7,913 nucleotides of DNA from Gammaproteobacteria bacterium (GCA_029861795.1 JAOTYS010000216.1:1-7913), one strand, 5' to 3'. Shown: positions 1-7,620, counted from the stretch's first letter. Translations and numbers: made by a program. Notes: generated by a model from the sequence alone, not told the origin.

Positions 1-149
1 CGCGGTTGTTTTTGCCATACATACGGAACAACTTTGTCGCTCGCGTGAAATGTGATCGATTCGGTGGATTGAGTTTATGACTTCAGTCGGCGTCACAGGA
101 TGCATTTCTAGGAGCTGCGCTTGGCCACACATACGCGTACAATCAAATC
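1..149. other. Leader / intergenic region upstream of lhr
   Basis: No complete gene fits here. Forward frames entering from the left edge reach stops at 46-48, 53-55 and 78-80, so one of them could be the last 15 to 25 codons of an unseen upstream gene, but none shows a recognisable C-terminus. The stretch holds an AGGAG Shine-Dalgarno-like site at 110-114 and a TACAAT box at 138-143, described separately. No terminator hairpin with a T-tract is visible. Confidence 0.5.
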
Positions 150-153
150 GTGA
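110..153 (+). promoter_or_regulatory. SD-led 10-codon leader ORF overlapping the lhr GTG (candidate)
   Basis: AGGAG at 110-114 is followed six bases later by a TTG at 121. That TTG opens a ten-codon frame ([10 protein letters not shown] if initiated) ending in TGA at 151-153. The stop overlaps the GTG start of lhr at 150-152 in the GTGA arrangement typical of translational coupling. This is the only good Shine-Dalgarno site near the helicase start; neither GTG 150 nor the in-frame ATG 177 has its own. Whether the mini-ORF is translated is inference. Confidence 0.3.
138..143 (+). promoter_or_regulatory. Candidate -10 box TACAAT for lhr
   Basis: TACAAT matches the sigma-70 -10 consensus TATAAT at five of six positions. 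Transcription would start about seven bases after the box, at or next to the GTG at 150, giving a leaderless mRNA. No convincing -35 lies 16-18 bases upstream (CTGCGC and neighbours), which weakens the call. It also conflicts with the alternative in which a longer transcript carries the SD-led leader ORF at 121-153. Confidence 0.25.
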
Positions 154-3100
154 CCAGAAAAGACAACGCTCTGCCGATGCAAACCTTCCACCCCGCGGTA
201 GCAGCGTGGTTTAGCAAGACTTTTGCTGCTCCAACCGAATGCCAGTTGCAAGCGTGGCCGGCGATTCAACAAGAGGCTCATACCTTAATTGCCGCGCCCA
301 CAGGATCGGGTAAGACCTTAGCGGCATTTCTTTGTGCGATCGATTCATTGGTTCGCCGTGGGGTCCGGTACGGAGATCTGCAAGATGAGACGTCCGTACT
401 GTACGTATCACCGCTAAAAGCCCTCTCTAATGATATTCAGAAAAATCTGGAAGCTCCTATTGCAGGCGTGCGCGATGAGCTGGTTAATCTGGGGCTGCCA
501 GATCTAGATATCCGAGCTTGGGTGCGAACTGGTGACACCTCGCAGGCGGAGCGCGAACGCATGCGCCGGCGTCCTCCGCATATCATTGTGACCACCCCGG
601 AGTCGCTTTGTATCCTACTGACCTCGGACTCAGGGCGTAACATGCTCAGCACGGTCAGCACCATCATCGTCGACGAGATCCATGCGTTGGCAAACAACAA
701 GCGTGGCTCTCATCTGAGCTTGTCGTTAGAGCGCCTACAAGCGCTGACCAATAAAAGTTCAGTCCGGATCGGATTGTCGGCAACGCAGAAACCCATCGAG
801 CAAGTAGCCCGCTTTCTCATCGGAATGGGTCGCGACGAATGCACTGTGGTGGACTCGGGGCACGTGCGCGAGCGTGACCTCGCCGTGGAGATTCCTTCCT
901 CCGAGCTTGAGGCAGTGATGGCAGGAGAAGTGTGGACGGAGGTGTATGACCGTCTCGCGGAGCTCACCCACACCCACACTACCACGTTGATCTTTGTAAA
1001 TACCCGACGTTTGGCGGAACGGGTCGCGCGCCATCTAGCCGAACGCGTGGGGGAACAATGGGTGACAGCTCATCACGGTAGTCTGTCCCGAGAACACCGT
1101 TTGTGCGCGGAGCAGCGCCTGAAGGCTGGTCAGCTCAAGGCGCTGGTCGCCACGGCATCCTTAGAGCTTGGTATCGATATCGGAGACGTGGATCTGGTAT
1201 GTCAGCTCGGGTCACCGCGCGCCATCGGTGCCTTGCTACAGCGAGTTGGGCGTTCCGGACACGCTGTGGGTGCCTTGCCCAAAGGTCGATTGTTTCCGTT
1301 GTCGCGTGACGATCTGATGGAGTGTGCCGCGCTGTTGCATGCTGTCAGTTACGGTGAGCTCGATCGATTAAGGATCCCTCACCAACCTCTAGATGTATTG
1401 GCCCAACAAATTGTGGCAGAGGTGGCCTGCCGAGAGTGGGGCGAGGACGATCTATATAACGCTTTCACTAAATCATGGCCATACCGGGACCTTGCACGCG
1501 AGCATTTCAATGATGTTACTCGGATGCTGGCACAAGGATTCTCCACGCGCCGTGGGCGACGCAGCGCTTATCTTCACCACGATGCCGTAAACAAGCGCTT
1601 GCGTGGACGGCGTGGCGCTAAGCTGACCGCGATCACCAACGCGGGCGCTATTCCGGATCAGTTCGATTACGACGTTGTGTTGGAACCGGATGGTGTCGTC
1701 ATCGGAAATCTAAATGAAGACTTTGCATTTGAGAGCCTGCCAGGGGACATCTTTCAACTCGGCAACACGTCCTACCGAATATTGCGTGTCGAAAAAGGGA
1801 CAGTGCGAGTGGAAGACGCTAAGGGTCAGCCGCCTAATATTCCGTTCTGGTTTGGTGAAGCACCAGGACGCACTGACGAGTTGTCTTTTGCAGTATCACG
1901 TCTGCGCCAGGAGATCTCAGACAAACTGGAAGTCGGCCGAGAGGCAACGATTGAATGGTTGACTAAGGAAGTTGGGCTAACTGCCGCGGCCGCGACTCAA
2001 CTCACCGACTATTTGGCGACCGCCAAAGCGGCATTAAAAATGATTCCCACTCAGAACCAAGTGGTGTTCGAGCGATTTTTCGATGAGGCCGGCGACACCC
2101 ACCTGGTCATACACGCCCCGTTTGGTTCCCGCCTCAACCGTGCATGGGGACTCGCTTTGCGCAAACGTTTTTGCCGCAAGTTCAACTTTGAACTGCAGGC
2201 GGCGGCGCTGGAAGACAGCATTGTGCTGTCGTTGGGTCCCAGCCACAGTTTTGAGCTGAAGGAAGTCGCCAATTACTTGAAGTCGTCAAGTGTGCGTGAG
2301 GTGTTGGTTCAAGCCCTGCTGGCGGCGCCCATGTTTCCCACACACTGGCGTTGGTCGTGCAACATTGCGCTTGCGGTTAAACGTAACCGCAACGGAAAGC
2401 GTATGCCGGCGCAGTTACAACGCATTGACGCGGAGGATCTGATCGCGGTGGTGTTTCCAGACCAGTTGGCTTGCGCGGAAAATCTGGCGGGCCAACGAGA
2501 GATTCCCGATCATCCTCTAGTGAACCAAACCATATCGGATTGCCTTCACGAGGTCATGGATGTTGTGGGTCTAGAGCAGCTTTTGACCAGAATTGAAAGT
2601 GGGGAGGTAGGCATCGTCTGTCGTGACCTGTCGACGCCTTCTCCGCTTGCCCGGGAGATACTCGGCGCCCGACCCTATGCCTTTCTGGACGACGCACCGG
2701 CTGAGGAACGCCGCACTTTGGCAGTCCAGGCGCGTCAATTCCTCGACCCGGAATCTGCCGCCGATATGGGTCATTTGGACCCAACAGCCATTGAGCGTGT
2801 GCGACAAGAACTGCAGGTGGATGCGCGCACACCGGACGAGCTGCACGACGCCTTGGTGATATACGGATGTCTGACTGAGAAAGAGGGCAAGGCGGTTCCA
2901 CAAGTGTCGACCGACACAGATGGGGCTCTGAACTTTGGGTGTGAACATTTGTTCGAGTCTCTGGCCGGTGAGGGGCGAGTGACGCGATTGCAAACAAGTC
3001 CGACCCGCACATTGTGGGCGGCCGCCGAACGTTTGCGAGAACTCCAGATGGTGTTTCCACAAGCCAAGATGACGCCCGTCATCGAGCCCGTGTCAAGCAC

Positions 3101-4544
3101 CGCGGGCCACCCGGCGGATGGCGCTCAGGCGCTGCGGGAAATCATTCGTAGTCGCTTGGAGTTGCTAGGTCCTGTCAGTGTCGCAGAGCTGGTTGAATCT
3201 CTTGGGGTGTCGCGGGCGGATATCGATGTAGCATTGATGGCCTTGCAGGCAGAGGGTTTTGTGATGCAAGGTCAGTTTTGCGGTGACGGTAAACCAACGC
3301 AATGGTGTGAGCGCCGATTGCTAGCACGCATTCATCGTTATACCGTCAAACAACTTCGCCAAGAGATCGAACCCGTCAGTTCCGGCGATTTTGTTCGTTA
3401 TCTCTGCGAATGGCACGGTGTGACACCGGATGAAGTCGGCGAGGGTTTGGACTCCCTGGCCATGGTGGTAGAGCAGTTGGAGGGGTTCGAAGCGGCGGCT
3501 GTCGCTTGGGAGAGTGATATCCTACCCGCCCGTGTCGCTGGCTATGTGCCCTCCCTGCTGGACCGTCTGTGCTTGTCCGGTCGCACCAATTGGGTGCGAC
3601 TCACTTGCCCGAAGAGCATGGGCGAGAAGGGCCGTGGCGTCGGACCGGTACGAACAACTCCGATCGCTTTGATCAGTAGGCGGCGGATGTCGCTGTGGAA
3701 TCAACTTGTTACTCGACCGGATCCCGAGGCCATGCGACTGTCTTCCGAGGCCAACAGGGTGTATGCAGTGTTGCGCTCCCAAGGTGCCAGCTTCTTCGAG
3801 GATCTGGTCGAGACCTCGGGCCTATTGCGCACCCAGGTAGAACAATCACTTGCAGAGTTGGTGGCATGTGGGCGGGTGACGTCTGACAGTTTTAATGGGC
3901 TACGGGCATTGCTAGTTCCTCAGCAGCGCCGCGCCTCGAGTGCGCGACGACAGCGCCGACGCGCAATCGCATACCGGTTCGACGATGCTGGGCGTTGGAG
4001 TCTTATTCGCGGATTGCAGTCCGACGCCACCGATAGCGCTGGGGTTGACTCGGCGGCGGTGGAAGAGGTGGCGTGGATATTATTGCGGCGATACGGTGTG
4101 GTGTTTCGTAAGCTATTGGAACGGGAGTTGGATTCCTTACCGCCTTGGCGAGACCTATCACGGACTTATCGCCGGTTAGAGGCGCGTGGCGAGATTCGCG
4201 GGGGTAGGTTTGTTGCCGGATTCGCTGGTGAGCAATTTGCGCTAAGCGATGCGGTGGCTTTACTGCGCAAGGTTCGGCGTCGAGCTAAGGATGGACGGCT
4301 GATCTCGATAAGCGCCGCTGATCCACTAAATTTGGTGGGCATTGTAATACCCGGTGCTCGCGTCCCAGCGCTGGCCTCGAACAGGGTATTGATGCGAGAC
4401 GGACGCGTGGTTGCCACGCGAATCGGTGGCAACATCGAGTTCAAAGAAACTTTGGGCGCGGGCGCCGAGTGGGATGCGCGTAATGTGTTGTTGAGGCAAA
4501 ACGTGCCACTCCCCTACCGCGATGGCGCATCGTTCGATATGTAG
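150..4544 (+). CDS. lhr: Lhr-type ATP-dependent helicase (long form, with C-terminal winged-helix/glycosylase-like region)
   Basis: Superfamily 2 DNA helicase of the Lhr family, which translocates 3'-5' on single-stranded DNA and is linked to DNA repair. All motifs are visible: Walker A APTGSGKT (49-56), SPLKAL (87-92), TTPESL (148-153), DEIH (175-178), LSATQ (209-213), [11 protein letters not shown] (280-290), [13 protein letters not shown] (333-345) and QRVGRSGH (364-371). The Lhr-specific core follows, including PFWFGE around W567, which resembles the segment holding the DNA-contacting Trp of mycobacterial Lhr. The C-terminal half has winged-helix-like stretches near 997-1045 and 1203-1255, an [17 protein letters not shown] stretch near 1350 and an AADPLNL stretch near 1387, typical of long Lhr proteins. 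At 1464 residues it is close to E. coli Lhr (1538), so it is complete. E. coli Lhr has uracil-DNA glycosylase activity in this half with a catalytic Asp very near the C-terminus; here the protein ends F-D-M, so D1463 is a candidate equivalent. The GTG at 150 is the first start after the in-frame stop at 78-80; ATG 177 is the alternative. Convergent with the cytochrome genes. Confidence 0.95.
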   Translation: MTRKDNALPMQTFHPAVAAWFSKTFAAPTECQLQAWPAIQQEAHTLIAAPTGSGKTLAAFLCAIDSLVRRGVRYGDLQDETSVLYVSPLKALSNDIQKNLEAPIAGVRDELVNLGLPDLDIRAWVRTGDTSQAERERMRRRPPHIIVTTPESLCILLTSDSGRNMLSTVSTIIVDEIHALANNKRGSHLSLSLERLQALTNKSSVRIGLSATQKPIEQVARFLIGMGRDECTVVDSGHVRERDLAVEIPSSELEAVMAGEVWTEVYDRLAELTHTHTTTLIFVNTRRLAERVARHLAERVGEQWVTAHHGSLSREHRLCAEQRLKAGQLKALVATASLELGIDIGDVDLVCQLGSPRAIGALLQRVGRSGHAVGALPKGRLFPLSRDDLMECAALLHAVSYGELDRLRIPHQPLDVLAQQIVAEVACREWGEDDLYNAFTKSWPYRDLAREHFNDVTRMLAQGFSTRRGRRSAYLHHDAVNKRLRGRRGAKLTAITNAGAIPDQFDYDVVLEPDGVVIGNLNEDFAFESLPGDIFQLGNTSYRILRVEKGTVRVEDAKGQPPNIPFWFGEAPGRTDELSFAVSRLRQEISDKLEVGREATIEWLTKEVGLTAAAATQLTDYLATAKAALKMIPTQNQVVFERFFDEAGDTHLVIHAPFGSRLNRAWGLALRKRFCRKFNFELQAAALEDSIVLSLGPSHSFELKEVANYLKSSSVREVLVQALLAAPMFPTHWRWSCNIALAVKRNRNGKRMPAQLQRIDAEDLIAVVFPDQLACAENLAGQREIPDHPLVNQTISDCLHEVMDVVGLEQLLTRIESGEVGIVCRDLSTPSPLAREILGARPYAFLDDAPAEERRTLAVQARQFLDPESAADMGHLDPTAIERVRQELQVDARTPDELHDALVIYGCLTEKEGKAVPQVSTDTDGALNFGCEHLFESLAGEGRVTRLQTSPTRTLWAAAERLRELQMVFPQAKMTPVIEPVSSTAGHPADGAQALREIIRSRLELLGPVSVAELVESLGVSRADIDVALMALQAEGFVMQGQFCGDGKPTQWCERRLLARIHRYTVKQLRQEIEPVSSGDFVRYLCEWHGVTPDEVGEGLDSLAMVVEQLEGFEAAAVAWESDILPARVAGYVPSLLDRLCLSGRTNWVRLTCPKSMGEKGRGVGPVRTTPIALISRRRMSLWNQLVTRPDPEAMRLSSEANRVYAVLRSQGASFFEDLVETSGLLRTQVEQSLAELVACGRVTSDSFNGLRALLVPQQRRASSARRQRRRAIAYRFDDAGRWSLIRGLQSDATDSAGVDSAAVEEVAWILLRRYGVVFRKLLERELDSLPPWRDLSRTYRRLEARGEIRGGRFVAGFAGEQFALSDAVALLRKVRRRAKDGRLISISAADPLNLVGIVIPGARVPALASNRVLMRDGRVVATRIGGNIEFKETLGAGAEWDARNVLLRQNVPLPYRDGASFDM

Positions 4545-4603
4545 CTAGCCGACCGCTTCAAGCGCGCTGCAGAATCAGGTGCCGTGGTCTGTGTCGAAGC
4601 AGA
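4545..4603. other. Convergent intergenic spacer between lhr and the cytochrome pair
   Basis: This 59-base gap separates two genes ending tail to tail. It holds two small dyads: CGCT-TCA-AGCG at 4554-4564, and GTCTG/CAGAC at 4587-4591 and 4600-4604, the latter touching the cytochrome stop codon. Neither has a T-tract on either strand, so a bidirectional intrinsic terminator is possible but not demonstrated. Confidence 0.3.
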
Positions 4604-4939
4604 CTATTCCACCTTGGGCGTAAAAAGCACCGCCTCGCGGGTCGAATAGTAGGCGGCAAGATCTTGCATGTCCGCCTTCGATAAGTTAGCAACAAACCCC
4701 TTCATGATTGCGTTGTTTCGCGCCCCGGATTTGTAGTCCTGTAACGCTCTCACCATATAGTCGTGATGTTGTCCGGCAAGATTTGGAAACTGAGGCTGCG
4801 TGCCGATACCATCGGTGCCGTGACAGCTAACGCAGACTTGAGCTTTTGCCTTACCCGCCTCGACATCGCCCCCGGCCACTGCCATAGAGTAAGTCCAAAC
4901 CAATCCCAGCAAGCTACTGATGATAACTAATCTTTTCAT
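4604..4939 (-). CDS. Periplasmic monohaem cytochrome c, class I (c553/c4-like), second gene of pair
   Basis: Small soluble electron carrier of 111 residues that should be exported by Sec and matured in the periplasm. A signal peptide is clear: MKR, then a hydrophobic stretch to about residue 19, with cleavage predicted after A-V-A (20-22). The haem site is C36-V-S-C39-H40, with H40 as proximal ligand. M79 in the A-I-M-K-G loop is the expected distal ligand. The end of the domain has the usual L-S-K-A-D-M...LAAYYS helix (about 86-99), followed by a short polar tail. It lies 21 nt downstream of the related cytochrome gene and is almost certainly cotranscribed with it. ATG 4939 is supported by AGAGGGA seven bases upstream. 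The electron donor and acceptor cannot be told from the window; a terminal oxidase or a sulfur-compound dehydrogenase would be typical partners (inference). Confidence 0.92.
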   Translation of the reverse strand: MKRLVIISSLLGLVWTYSMAVAGGDVEAGKAKAQVCVSCHGTDGIGTQPQFPNLAGQHHDYMVRALQDYKSGARNNAIMKGFVANLSKADMQDLAAYYSTREAVLFTPKVE

Positions 4940-4946
4940 GCTAACA

Positions 4947-4953
4947 TCCCTCT
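4947..4953 (-). promoter_or_regulatory. Ribosome binding site for the second cytochrome
   Basis: On the minus strand AGAGGGA lies seven bases before the ATG at 4937-4939, a standard Shine-Dalgarno placement. It sits inside the 21-nt gap between the two cytochrome genes, so the second gene has its own initiation signal and need not rely only on coupling. Confidence 0.65.
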
Positions 4954-4960
4954 GCGCGGT

Positions 4961-5284
4961 TCATGGTTTGGTGAGACCGGAAAAATAGGCGGCGATATCT
5001 TCCATGTCTTGGTCGCTCATGGTGGCAGCATGGGCGTGCATGGTGGAGTGATTGCGTGCTCCACTTTTATACGCTTTCAATGCCTCGACCAGATATGCGG
5101 CGTTCTGACCGCCAAGCTTTGGTACTGGATAAGCTGGATAGGCGTTACGCATTCCCGGTGCTGCGTGACATCCCATACAGGTAAATGCCTTTTGGCGCCC
5201 TGAGGCGGGGTCGCCTTCCGCATAGCAGTTGCATGTCGCGACCATTCCGAGGACGACCAGGATCAGGGATAGGCTGGCTCTCAT
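4961..5284 (-). CDS. Periplasmic monohaem cytochrome c, class I (c553/c4-like), first gene of pair
   Basis: Small c-type cytochrome of 107 residues from the ATG at 5282-5284. The open frame extends upstream to an ATG at 5371, but that extension (MDGQSGCSAV...) is polar and would bury the signal peptide, whereas the inner ATG is preceded by GGAGGAA and starts directly with M-R-A-S and a hydrophobic core (about 5-16). Cleavage is likely after C-Y-A (20-22). Haem site C36-M-G-C39-H40; M82 is the expected axial ligand, within N-H-S-T-M-H-A-H, unusually rich in His (79, 83, 85). The helix M-S-D-Q-D-M-E-D-IAAYFSG closes the domain (about 89-103). It is paralogous to the next gene: both have CxxCH at 36-40 and share Y-K-S-G-A-R-N before the Met ligand. 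The insert A-Y-P-A-Y-P-V-P-K-L (48-57) differs from its partner. The two together resemble a dihaem cytochrome c4 written as two separate genes. Redox partners are unknown. Confidence 0.9.
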   Translation of the reverse strand: MRASLSLILVVLGMVATCNCYAEGDPASGRQKAFTCMGCHAAPGMRNAYPAYPVPKLGGQNAAYLVEALKAYKSGARNHSTMHAHAATMSDQDMEDIAAYFSGLTKP

Positions 5285-5294
5285 TTTTTGATTA

Positions 5295-5302
5295 TTCCTC
5301 CC
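5295..5302 (-). promoter_or_regulatory. Ribosome binding site that decides the start of the first cytochrome
   Basis: Minus-strand GGGAGGAA covers these bases, with GGAGG 12 bases and AGGAA 10 bases before the ATG at 5282-5284. The spacing is a little long but the match is strong. It supports the inner ATG over the one at 5371, which would make the signal peptide internal. Confidence 0.55.
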
Positions 5303-5325
5303 AGTGAAATATTCCAAGGGGCGTA

Positions 5326-5354
5326 ACCATAAGGAAGACGGCACCGCACTGCAA
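5326..5354 (-). promoter_or_regulatory. Candidate promoter for the cytochrome pair
   Basis: On the minus strand TTGCAG (5354-5349) is followed after 17 bases by TATGGT (5331-5326). The -10 matches the sigma-70 consensus at four of six positions, the -35 at only three. Transcription would start near 5319, giving a leader of about 35 bases. Location and spacing are right, but the match is weak. Confidence 0.25.
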
Positions 5355-5394
5355 CCACTTTGCCCATCCATCGGGGTCCCTAAGTCTGGTCCTG

Positions 5395-5414
5395 CTGGGC
5401 CGAACCCGGCCCGG
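5395..5414. repeat. GC-rich inverted repeat / hairpin
   Basis: GGGCCG (5397-5402) and CGGCCC (5407-5412) form a perfect six-base stem around AACC. A T-G wobble and a C-G pair extend it to CT...GG (5395-5396 with 5413-5414), giving about eight pairs. There is no T-tract on either side, so it is not a standard intrinsic terminator. It lies between the two candidate divergent promoters. Confidence 0.5.
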
Positions 5415-5463
5415 TCGCTACGTTGTGAGGCGCCGCCACGGGTCCCGGAGACGCGGAGTTTTT

Positions 5464-5493
5464 CGCATGACTTGTCTCTCCAAGACTAATGCG
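5464..5493. promoter_or_regulatory. Imperfect dyad overlapping the EF-G-like promoter (possible operator)
   Basis: CGCAT (5464-5468) pairs with ATGCG (5489-5493), and CTTG (5471-5474) pairs with CAAG (5481-5484), nested with a one-base shift of centre. The dyad covers the -35 and most of the spacer of the candidate promoter at 5472-5500, where a repressor or activator could bind. It could also be chance. Confidence 0.25.
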
Positions 5494-5500
5494 TTATAGG
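5472..5500 (+). promoter_or_regulatory. Candidate sigma-70 promoter for the EF-G-like gene
   Basis: TTGTCT (5472-5477), a 17-base spacer and TATAGG (5495-5500) each match consensus at four of six positions. A start near 5507 would leave an untranslated leader of about 70 bases before the ATG at 5578. This is the best forward promoter candidate I found in the gap. Confidence 0.35.
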
Positions 5501-5563
5501 ATTGGGGATGGGCGCCGTGGTCTTAGCCCGCGGTGTCGATGCGAAGATGATCTGTTGTTTGCG

Positions 5564-5569
5564 AGGAGG
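5564..5569 (+). promoter_or_regulatory. Strong ribosome binding site for the EF-G-like gene
   Basis: AGGAGG, a perfect Shine-Dalgarno core, lies eight bases before ATG 5578. It fixes the start of the GTPase gene and suggests efficient translation. Confidence 0.8.
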
Positions 5570-5577
5570 AGCAAAAC

Positions 5578-7620
5578 ATGCCTGCTTATACCACTGAGGA
5601 TATTCGTAACGTCGCACTGGTAGGACACGCTGCCTGCGGAAAGACAACGCTCACCGAGGCGCTGCTGCTCAAGGCGGGTGTGATTAATTCCATGGGTAGC
5701 GTGGAGAAGGGCACAACGGTTAGCGACTTCGATCCCTTGGAGCAGAAGCATCAGCATTCGCTGAATGCATCCATTGTGTCGCTGGACTATGAAAACCACC
5801 ACATCAATTTGATCGATACCCCTGGTTACCCTGATTTTATGGGCCCCACGCTAAGCGCCTTGCCCGCGGTGGAGACCGTTGCGGTAGTTATCAGTGCCAA
5901 TGCCGGAATCGAGAGCATGACACGTAAGCTGATGGACTGGGCCGCGGGTCGCAAGCTATGCCGGATGATTGTTGTTAACAAGATCGATGCGGAAGGTGCG
6001 GATCTCGCTTCACTGTATCGCGCGATTCAAGAATCCTTTGGCAAAGAGTGCCTTGCCATCAATCTCCCCGCCAAGAATGGCGCTGGCGTTGCAGATTGTT
6101 TCTTCAATGCATCTGGTGAGACCGGTTTTTCTTCGGTGGAGGAGGCACATACAGCAATCGTAGATCAGACTGTTGAGTTGGATGAAGAGCTAATGGAGGC
6201 CTATCTGGAACAAGGGGAAGTGTCCCCGGAGCAGCTCCACGATCCGTTCGAGCAGGCGTTGCGGGAGGGTCATTTGGTGCCGGTGTGCTTCACCTCGGCG
6301 CTAACAGGTGCAGGGATCGATCATCTGCTACAGATGAGTTCGAGGTTGCTACCCAATCCGAAAGAAGGCAATCCCCCAGCGTTTGTGAATGGTAGCGGCG
6401 ATGAGGGGACCATTGTGAATGTCGAGCCGGATCCTAATAAGCACGCGGTGGCGCACGCGTTTAAAATCTCCTTTGATCCCTTTGTCGGTAAGCTAGGCAT
6501 ATTCCGTGTGCACCAAGGCACCATCACTAAAGACAGCCAACTTTTCGCCAATGATGCCCGCAAAGCTCTCAAGGTGGGGCATCTATTCAAACTACAAGGA
6601 AAGAAACATATTGAAGTTGACGCAGGCGTTCCCGGGGATATTTGCACCGTAGCGAAGGTGGATCAAATTACCTTCGACACGGTGTTGCACGATTCCCATG
6701 ATGAAGATGGACTACATTTGCGTTCCCTGGATCTACCCGCGCCTGTGGCGGGGTTGGCGATCTCACCTAAGAGTCGGGGTGATGAGCAAAAGGTTTCAGA
6801 TTCGTTGCACAAGATAGTTGAGGAGGATCCGTGTCTACGTATCGAGCGCAATCCCGCCGCTAATGAGACTGTATTGCGTGGGCTGGGTGAGCTGCACTTG
6901 CGTATCGCGTTGGAGCGCATGAGTACACAGTTTAATGTTGAAGTAAAGACGAGCATACCAACAGTGCCTTACCGCGAGACCATCACCAAGAAGGCCGAAG
7001 GGCATTCACGTCATAAGAAACAAACCGGTGGTGCTGGTCAGTTTGGCGAGGTGTTTATACGGGTGGAACCGCTGCCGCGCGGCACGGGATTTGAGTTTGT
7101 TAACGCGGTGGTGGGCGGAGTGATTCCTTCGCAGTTCATTCCAGCGGTGGAAAAGGGTGTGCGTCAGGTGTTCGATTCGGGCGCAATCGCCGGTTTCCCC
7201 ATGCAGGACGTTCGCGTCACGGTTTACGATGGAAAGCATCACCCTGTTGATTCGAAGGAGGTGGCATTTGTTTCCGCCGGAAAGAAGGCTTTTATCGACG
7301 CCATAGAGAAGGCAAAACCTATTGTGTTGGAACCCATTGTCGACGTCGAAGTAACCGCGCCTAACGATAACATGGGCGATGTTGCGGGTGATTTGTCCTC
7401 CCGTCGAGGCCGCGTAAGTAGTACTGACTCAGTATCGGCAAACACTATTTCGATTTTGGGGCAGGCACCCCTGGGAGAGTTGGGTGACTTCCAGTCCAGA
7501 TTGAAATCCATTACCGGTGGTGAGGGATCATTTAGCCTGCAGTTCAAAGATTATGAACAGGCTCCGGCGGATTTGCAGCAGAAACTTGTCGGCGCCTATC
7601 AGCGAAAGGACGAAGATTGA
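5578..7620 (+). CDS. Elongation factor G-like translational GTPase (EF-G paralogue)
   Basis: Five-domain translational GTPase of the EF-G family, 680 residues against about 700 for canonical EF-G. G domain: P-loop GHAACGKT (16-23), the stretch G-S-V-E-K-G-T-T-V-S-D-F-D-P (40-53), DTPGY (80-84), NKID (134-137) and SAL (240-242), with a G' insert between the last two. Domains II and III occupy roughly 285-460. Domain IV begins near 461 and carries HKKQTGGAGQFG (479-490). Domain V contains the VDVEV...MGDVAGDLSSRRG stretch (588-611). Two features place it with EF-G-like/EF-G2 proteins rather than the main fusA product: DTPGY replaces DTPGH, losing the His that positions the hydrolytic water, and switch I reads K-H-Q-H-S-L instead of the usual R-G-I-T-I, leaving S61 as the only candidate Mg-binding hydroxyl. 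The gene stands alone, not in an rpsL-rpsG-tuf cluster, so a separate housekeeping fusA probably exists. Role in translocation, recycling or stress is unproven. The start is fixed by AGGAGG eight bases upstream. Confidence 0.92.
   Translation: MPAYTTEDIRNVALVGHAACGKTTLTEALLLKAGVINSMGSVEKGTTVSDFDPLEQKHQHSLNASIVSLDYENHHINLIDTPGYPDFMGPTLSALPAVETVAVVISANAGIESMTRKLMDWAAGRKLCRMIVVNKIDAEGADLASLYRAIQESFGKECLAINLPAKNGAGVADCFFNASGETGFSSVEEAHTAIVDQTVELDEELMEAYLEQGEVSPEQLHDPFEQALREGHLVPVCFTSALTGAGIDHLLQMSSRLLPNPKEGNPPAFVNGSGDEGTIVNVEPDPNKHAVAHAFKISFDPFVGKLGIFRVHQGTITKDSQLFANDARKALKVGHLFKLQGKKHIEVDAGVPGDICTVAKVDQITFDTVLHDSHDEDGLHLRSLDLPAPVAGLAISPKSRGDEQKVSDSLHKIVEEDPCLRIERNPAANETVLRGLGELHLRIALERMSTQFNVEVKTSIPTVPYRETITKKAEGHSRHKKQTGGAGQFGEVFIRVEPLPRGTGFEFVNAVVGGVIPSQFIPAVEKGVRQVFDSGAIAGFPMQDVRVTVYDGKHHPVDSKEVAFVSAGKKAFIDAIEKAKPIVLEPIVDVEVTAPNDNMGDVAGDLSSRRGRVSSTDSVSANTISILGQAPLGELGDFQSRLKSITGGEGSFSLQFKDYEQAPADLQQKLVGAYQRKDED

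Larger units (their letters stand above)
5285..5577. other. Divergent GC-rich intergenic region
   Basis: This 293-base gap separates the leftward cytochrome pair from the rightward EF-G-like gene. It carries the RBS of each side, candidate promoters for both directions, a GC-rich hairpin (5395-5414), an imperfect dyad (5464-5493) and two copies of GGGTCCC (5374-5380 and 5440-5446) either side of the hairpin. A 61-codon forward frame (5304-5489) crosses it, but it looks unlike a protein. I see no tRNA signature and no riboswitch I can name. Confidence 0.5.

Noticed and set aside
51..66. TGTGA at 51-55 as half of a CRP site
   Set aside because: The second half-site six bases on does not resemble TCACA, so only a five-base match remains.
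965..985. CCCACA short tandem repeat in lhr
   Set aside because: Just two imperfect units encoding T-H-T-H-T-T-T just before helicase motif IV; consistent with normal coding sequence and no sign of expansion.
2554..3100. Long overlapping minus-strand open frames opposite lhr (up to 168 codons)
   Set aside because: They lie wholly inside the lhr coding region, overlap one another in different frames, and have low-complexity, Arg/Pro/Ser-rich translations without any domain or clear RBS. They are shadows of a GC-rich gene.
4554..4604. Intrinsic terminator between lhr and the cytochromes
   Set aside because: The stems are only four or five pairs and no T-tract follows on either strand; noted as small dyads only.
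5230..5245. Lipoprotein signal (Cys in the first cytochrome's leader)
   Set aside because: M-V-A-T-C has Thr at the -1 position and lacks a standard lipobox; ordinary signal-peptidase I cleavage after C-Y-A fits better.
5285..5371. N-terminal extension of the first cytochrome to ATG 5371
   Set aside because: It would put 29 polar residues ahead of the signal peptide and ignores the GGAGGAA site just before ATG 5284.
5304..5489. 61-codon forward frame in the divergent gap
   Set aside because: The composition is Pro/Arg/Ser-rich with no domain, it has no good RBS, and it runs through the hairpin and the candidate promoters on both strands.
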